NCBI GenBank assembly: GCA_947651335.1
Contig: CANSYV010000043.1
Location: forward strand, 1 to 8,847
From: an uncultured Lachnospiraceae bacterium
GTDB taxonomy: Bacteria; Bacillota; Clostridia; Lachnospirales; Lachnospiraceae
Reading direction: 5' to 3'
DNA length: 8,847 bases
The position numbers and the translations under genes are program-made. The notes under the pieces are model-generated. The model was not told the origin of the DNA. It searched no databases and saw only the letters and a program-made list of their open reading frames with translations. This document shows, piece after piece, positions 6,305 through 8,847 of the stretch; the first letter of the stretch is position 1; every line of letters begins with the position of its first letter.

Positions 6305-6541
6305 TCAGGCTGCTGCTTCCTCTACGGCAAACTTCTGCAGAACTTTCTTGAGGTCCTCATCCTCGCCATAGCATCTGATCGTCAATACTTTGTTCAAGTC
6401 CATGCTCAAAATACCGAGAACAGACTTTGCGTCAATAATGACGCGGTTATAAAAAATATCAATGTCAAAATCGCATTTTCCTGCCGCGGCCACCAATTCC
6501 GTCACATCTTTGATACCGTTTAATTTAAGTTTCATCTCCAT
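6305..6541 (-). CDS. HPr family protein lacking the catalytic histidine (Crh-like)
   Basis: A 78-residue protein with the HPr fold pattern. CDFDIDIFYNRVIIDAKSVLGILS aligns without gaps to the HPr segment around Ser46, putting the regulatory serine at S40 (DAKSVLG). The site of the phosphoryl-accepting His15 is glycine (G9), and the protein contains no histidine at all, so it cannot carry phosphate in the PTS chain. This resembles Bacillus Crh, which keeps the serine phosphorylated by HPr kinase and acts in carbon regulation; that role is inferred. The ATG at 6541 is chosen because AGGAGG (plus 6550-6555) sits 8 bases before it. Expression is from its own promoter, with a leader of about 110 bases. 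Confidence 0.85.
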   Translation of the reverse strand: MEMKLKLNGIKDVTELVAAAGKCDFDIDIFYNRVIIDAKSVLGILSMDLNKVLTIRCYGEDEDLKKVLQKFAVEEAAA

Positions 6542-6614
6542 AACAACTTCCTCCTCATGATTGAAATAAGTGACTGCCCGGTACAAAACAGCAAAATAAT
6601 CCTGCACCGGCACC

Positions 6615-6634
6615 GCTGTGCACTTTATCACAGC
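6615..6634 (-). promoter_or_regulatory. Hairpin in the HPr-like gene leader
   Basis: GCTGTG and CACAGC form a 6-bp stem around an 8-base loop, shortly after the predicted transcription start. No T-tract follows, so it is not an intrinsic terminator; it may stabilise the transcript or bind a regulator. Confidence 0.3.
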
Positions 6635-6656
6635 AGAGTACTTTTGGGTTTGACCT

Positions 6657-6685
6657 ATTATGTCATTCAGGGGAATTTTTGTCAA
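6657..6685 (-). promoter_or_regulatory. Strong promoter of the HPr-like gene
   Basis: Minus strand TTGACA (plus 6680-6685), 17 bases, CATAAT (6657-6662), with TGA directly before the -10 giving an extended element. The -35 lies 9 bases beyond the stop codon of the DUF4130 gene, so the HPr-like gene is expressed independently of the repair genes. Confidence 0.7.
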
Positions 6686-6694
6686 TAGTGATTT

Positions 6695-7465
6695 TTAACA
6701 AAACTCAGTCAGATGTTTTCGGTATTTTATTGGAAGATTCTGGGCCTGCCGTCTCTGATTCCTGCGTTCCGGCACAGTGATGCTTCTGCAGAACTCTTTC
6801 CACAATCTCTCATACTGCTCCTCACACCGGCCCTTCTCTCCCTGGCACGGTTCCACTTCCACCTGGCGGCGGATATACCATTCACCTCCAGCCGGATGAA
6901 CCAGCGCATCCCGCCGCTTCTCATCGTAAATTACCCAGTTCTCCCCTGGCAGACGGTCGGCAAAATGGGGCGCAATCAGAGGCAGCACTGCGTAATCCGG
7001 ACAGATGACAGAGAACAGGACTCCATTGGAGAGCTCCCGAAAACGCACAAAACCCAGGAACCGGTGCATCTCGTGCCACACTGCCAGCTGTATACGGGAA
7101 ATCTTCAAAATATAAGGATTCCTGAGATTCTCCAGCACTCTGGGATTGGCATTTCCCCCTGAAAGCCCCTCTCGCAGCGCATAGTAAATACAGGTGCCCT
7201 TTTGTTCATCTGTGGAACACGCCGCGTAACACAGCTGTTCATATACCTCCTGCCCCAGTCTTTTCTGAATGGTCCCGGCCACTTTCATGGCTTTCTCCTG
7301 GTCCGCCTCTATGGCCAGATACTGGCTGAAAAGCTCTGCCTGGCCGCTCATCTCCACACACAATTCCACCTGCGCCCCGCGGTTTCCCAGTTTCCATCCA
7401 TCATATACTCCTGTGAAAATACCGTCTATACTGTCCTCACATACCAGCACATACTTTTCTCCCAT
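6695..7465 (-). CDS. DUF4130 putative DNA repair protein (TIGR03915 type)
   Basis: A 256-residue protein matching the TIGR03915/DUF4130 family, the usual partner of the radical SAM protein encoded just upstream and elsewhere found fused to UdgX-type uracil-DNA glycosylase domains. Landmarks, numbered from the chosen start: YVLVCEDSIDGIFTGVYDGW at the N-terminus, NPYILKISR and HRFLGFVRF (134-142), then APHFADRLPGENWVIYD (165-181). The C-terminal tail is basic. The ATG at 7465 is chosen because GGGGAGG (plus 7471-7477) lies 5 bases upstream and relatives begin near this point. A farther ATG at 7492 overlaps the previous stop codon as ATGA but has a weak site. It is co-transcribed with the radical SAM gene and so probably SOS controlled. 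Its precise reaction is unknown. Confidence 0.88.
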   Translation of the reverse strand: MGEKYVLVCEDSIDGIFTGVYDGWKLGNRGAQVELCVEMSGQAELFSQYLAIEADQEKAMKVAGTIQKRLGQEVYEQLCYAACSTDEQKGTCIYYALREGLSGGNANPRVLENLRNPYILKISRIQLAVWHEMHRFLGFVRFRELSNGVLFSVICPDYAVLPLIAPHFADRLPGENWVIYDEKRRDALVHPAGGEWYIRRQVEVEPCQGEKGRCEEQYERLWKEFCRSITVPERRNQRRQAQNLPIKYRKHLTEFC

Positions 7466-7488
7466 ATCCGCCTCCCCAGACCCGCGTC

Positions 7489-8787
7489 TCATTCATGTTC
7501 CAATCCCATATCCGCAAACAATGACAGCTGACGGTACGGCTTGTTGGAAGGGACAGCCCCATTTCCGGAAGATTCCGTCAGTTTTTCTAAAATCGTCTTC
7601 TCCTCCATCTTAAAAGAGAACATCATTCTGCCGCTGCAGGTGATAAAATAAACCGCCCGTTTCAGCACTACCCCCATTTTTTTCAAATCCTGAAAGTCCA
7701 GACTCCCGTATCTCCTGGCGCCCATAATCTTTCTGGCCGACTTATTCCCGATTCCCGGCACCCGAAGAAGGGTATAATAATCTGCCCGGTTTACCTCCAC
7801 AGGAAATTGCTCAAGATGCCCCAGAGCCCAGTCACACTTAGGGTCCAGACTGGTATTAAAATTGGGCCTCTCAGGGCTCAGCAGCTCGTCCGCTGTGAAT
7901 CCATAGAAGCGCAGCAGCCAGTCTGCCTGATACAGCCGGTGTTCCCGCAGAAAAGGCGGCTCGCCCCCGGCAGAGGGAAGCGCCAGGTCCCGGTTCACCT
8001 GCACAAAAGCGGAATAAAAAACCCTTTTCAGTGAAAACTTTTTGTACAGGGCCTCAGCCACTGATACAATCTGGTAGTCACTCTCTCCAGACGCGCCGAT
8101 AATCATCTGAGTGCTCTGCCCTGCAGGCACAAACCGGGGCGTGTGGGGGCAGGCCAGCAGCTCCTGCTTATTTTCCCCGGATTTCAGCTGAATTCTCCGC
8201 ATAGGTTCCAGAATCGTCCTGCGGCTTTTATGAGGAGCCAGACGCTTCAGCCCCTCCGCAGTGGGAAATTCCAGATTCACGCTCATTCTGTCTGCCAGAT
8301 AGCCCGCCTGCTCCACCAGATGGGGGGATGCCCCGGGAATTGTCTTCAGATGAATATATCCCTGGAAAGAATACTGCCTGCGCAGACGGTACACAGTCTC
8401 ACACAGCAGATTCATGGTATAGTCCGGGCTGTGAAGAACGCCGGAACTGAGAAACAGTCCTTCTATATAATTCCTCCGGTAGAATTCAATGGTCAGGCGG
8501 CACACCTCCTCAGGCGTAAAGGACGCCCTGGGCACATCGTTAGAACTGCGGTTGATACAATACCTGCAGTCAAACACGCACTCATTGGTAAAAAGAATCT
8601 TCAACAGGGTAATACACCTTCCGTCCGCGGAAAAACTGTGGCAGATTCCCGCGGAAATGCAGTTTCCAATCCCCCGTCCGTTCCCTTTCCTCTCATTTCC
8701 GCTGGAGGTGCACGCCACATCGTACTTGGCGGCATCCGATAAAATATGCAGTTTTTCTTCCAGTGACATCTGTTCCTGTATCATCAT
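7489..8787 (-). CDS. Putative DNA modification/repair radical SAM protein (TIGR03916 type)
   Basis: A 432-residue radical SAM enzyme. The [4Fe-4S] binding motif CxxxCxxC is C70, C74, C77 (CVFDCRYC). Further cysteines at 26, 43, 49 and 58 lie in the family-typical N-terminal part (KYDVACTSSG, ISAGICHSF) and could serve another cluster. A helix-hairpin-helix DNA-binding motif, LRVPGIGNKSARKIMGARR (341-359), follows the barrel, as in TIGR03916 members. The C-terminal region ends with QLSLF at 420-424, a match to the sliding-clamp binding consensus. The family is assumed to act on damaged or modified DNA; no reaction is established to my knowledge. GGAG lies 10 bases before the ATG at 8787 (a second ATG follows directly). 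It heads a two-gene operon with the DUF4130 gene. Confidence 0.92.
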   Translation of the reverse strand: MMIQEQMSLEEKLHILSDAAKYDVACTSSGNERKGNGRGIGNCISAGICHSFSADGRCITLLKILFTNECVFDCRYCINRSSNDVPRASFTPEEVCRLTIEFYRRNYIEGLFLSSGVLHSPDYTMNLLCETVYRLRRQYSFQGYIHLKTIPGASPHLVEQAGYLADRMSVNLEFPTAEGLKRLAPHKSRRTILEPMRRIQLKSGENKQELLACPHTPRFVPAGQSTQMIIGASGESDYQIVSVAEALYKKFSLKRVFYSAFVQVNRDLALPSAGGEPPFLREHRLYQADWLLRFYGFTADELLSPERPNFNTSLDPKCDWALGHLEQFPVEVNRADYYTLLRVPGIGNKSARKIMGARRYGSLDFQDLKKMGVVLKRAVYFITCSGRMMFSFKMEEKTILEKLTESSGNGAVPSNKPYRQLSLFADMGLEHE

Positions 8788-8800
8788 AGGCGCCCATCTC

Positions 8801-8814
8801 CAAACACACGTTCT
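8801..8814 (-). promoter_or_regulatory. SOS/LexA-like box 1, in the leader
   Basis: The minus strand reads AGAACGTGTGTTTG, a GAAC-N4-GTTT match to the Gram-positive LexA box. It lies just past the predicted transcription start and touches the Shine-Dalgarno GGAG (plus 8798-8801) of the radical SAM gene, so bound LexA would act as a roadblock. Confidence 0.65.
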
Positions 8815-8822
8815 TTTTCGTT

Positions 8823-8847
8823 ATTATAGAACATATGTTTGTTGTTG
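8823..8847 (-). promoter_or_regulatory. Promoter of the radical SAM-DUF4130 operon with SOS box 2
   Basis: The minus strand has a perfect TATAAT (plus 8823-8828). Seventeen bases upstream the window ends within the expected -35, whose last two visible bases (CA) fit TTGACA. AGAACATATGTTTG (plus 8828-8841), a GAAC-N4-GTTT SOS box, fills the spacer and abuts the -10. Centres of the two boxes are 27 bases apart. Confidence 0.7.

Noticed and set aside
8143..8742. Plus-strand open frame of 199 codons
   Set aside because: Antisense to the radical SAM gene including its CxxxCxxC region; no ribosome binding site and no recognisable domain.

Overview
The window looks like chromosomal DNA of a low-to-mid GC Firmicute, most likely a gut Lachnospiraceae/Clostridia member (Blautia-like). 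This rests on the gene families (ECF S component, PadR-DUF1700-DUF4097 cassette, the TIGR03916/TIGR03915 pair, a PD-(D/E)XK/XPD-type helicase), AGGAGG ribosome binding sites, and a Gram-positive style GAAC-N4-GTT(T/C) SOS box. No species assignment is possible from the sequence alone.

Left part, 1-1000: a divergent promoter region. One promoter and an AGGAGG site point leftward to a gene that leaves the window. A second promoter drives a membrane vitamin-type ECF transporter S component (428-943). The transporter leader RNA can form competing hairpins, and the gene ends at a 15-bp perfect terminator-like stem-loop (957-1000).

Positions 1016-1604, minus strand: a decayed two-gene locus. It keeps a consensus promoter, the 3' end of an upstream partner gene (1420-1551, no start), and a downstream helix-turn-helix gene broken into two frames (1016-1442). 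The two remnants still overlap by 23 bases, as in toxin/antitoxin-like pairs.

Positions 1650-3695, plus strand: an apparently autoregulated operon of a small PadR repressor, a DUF1700/HAAS membrane protein with three 33-bp internal repeats, and a membrane-anchored DUF4097 beta-repeat protein. An inverted repeat brackets the promoter. The operon converges on the next block with a gap of only 7 bases.

Positions 3703-8847, minus strand: a DNA-repair block read right to left. A radical SAM protein (TIGR03916 type) and its DUF4130 partner (TIGR03915 type) sit behind a near-consensus promoter that carries two SOS/LexA-like boxes, one in the spacer and one between the start site and the Shine-Dalgarno. 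The radical SAM protein ends in a match to the sliding-clamp binding pentapeptide (QLSLF). Next comes a histidine-free, Crh-like HPr homologue under its own strong promoter, then a large nuclease-helicase fusion. The most interesting single observation is the combination of dual SOS operators and a clamp-binding motif on a repair system whose chemistry is, as far as I know, not defined.
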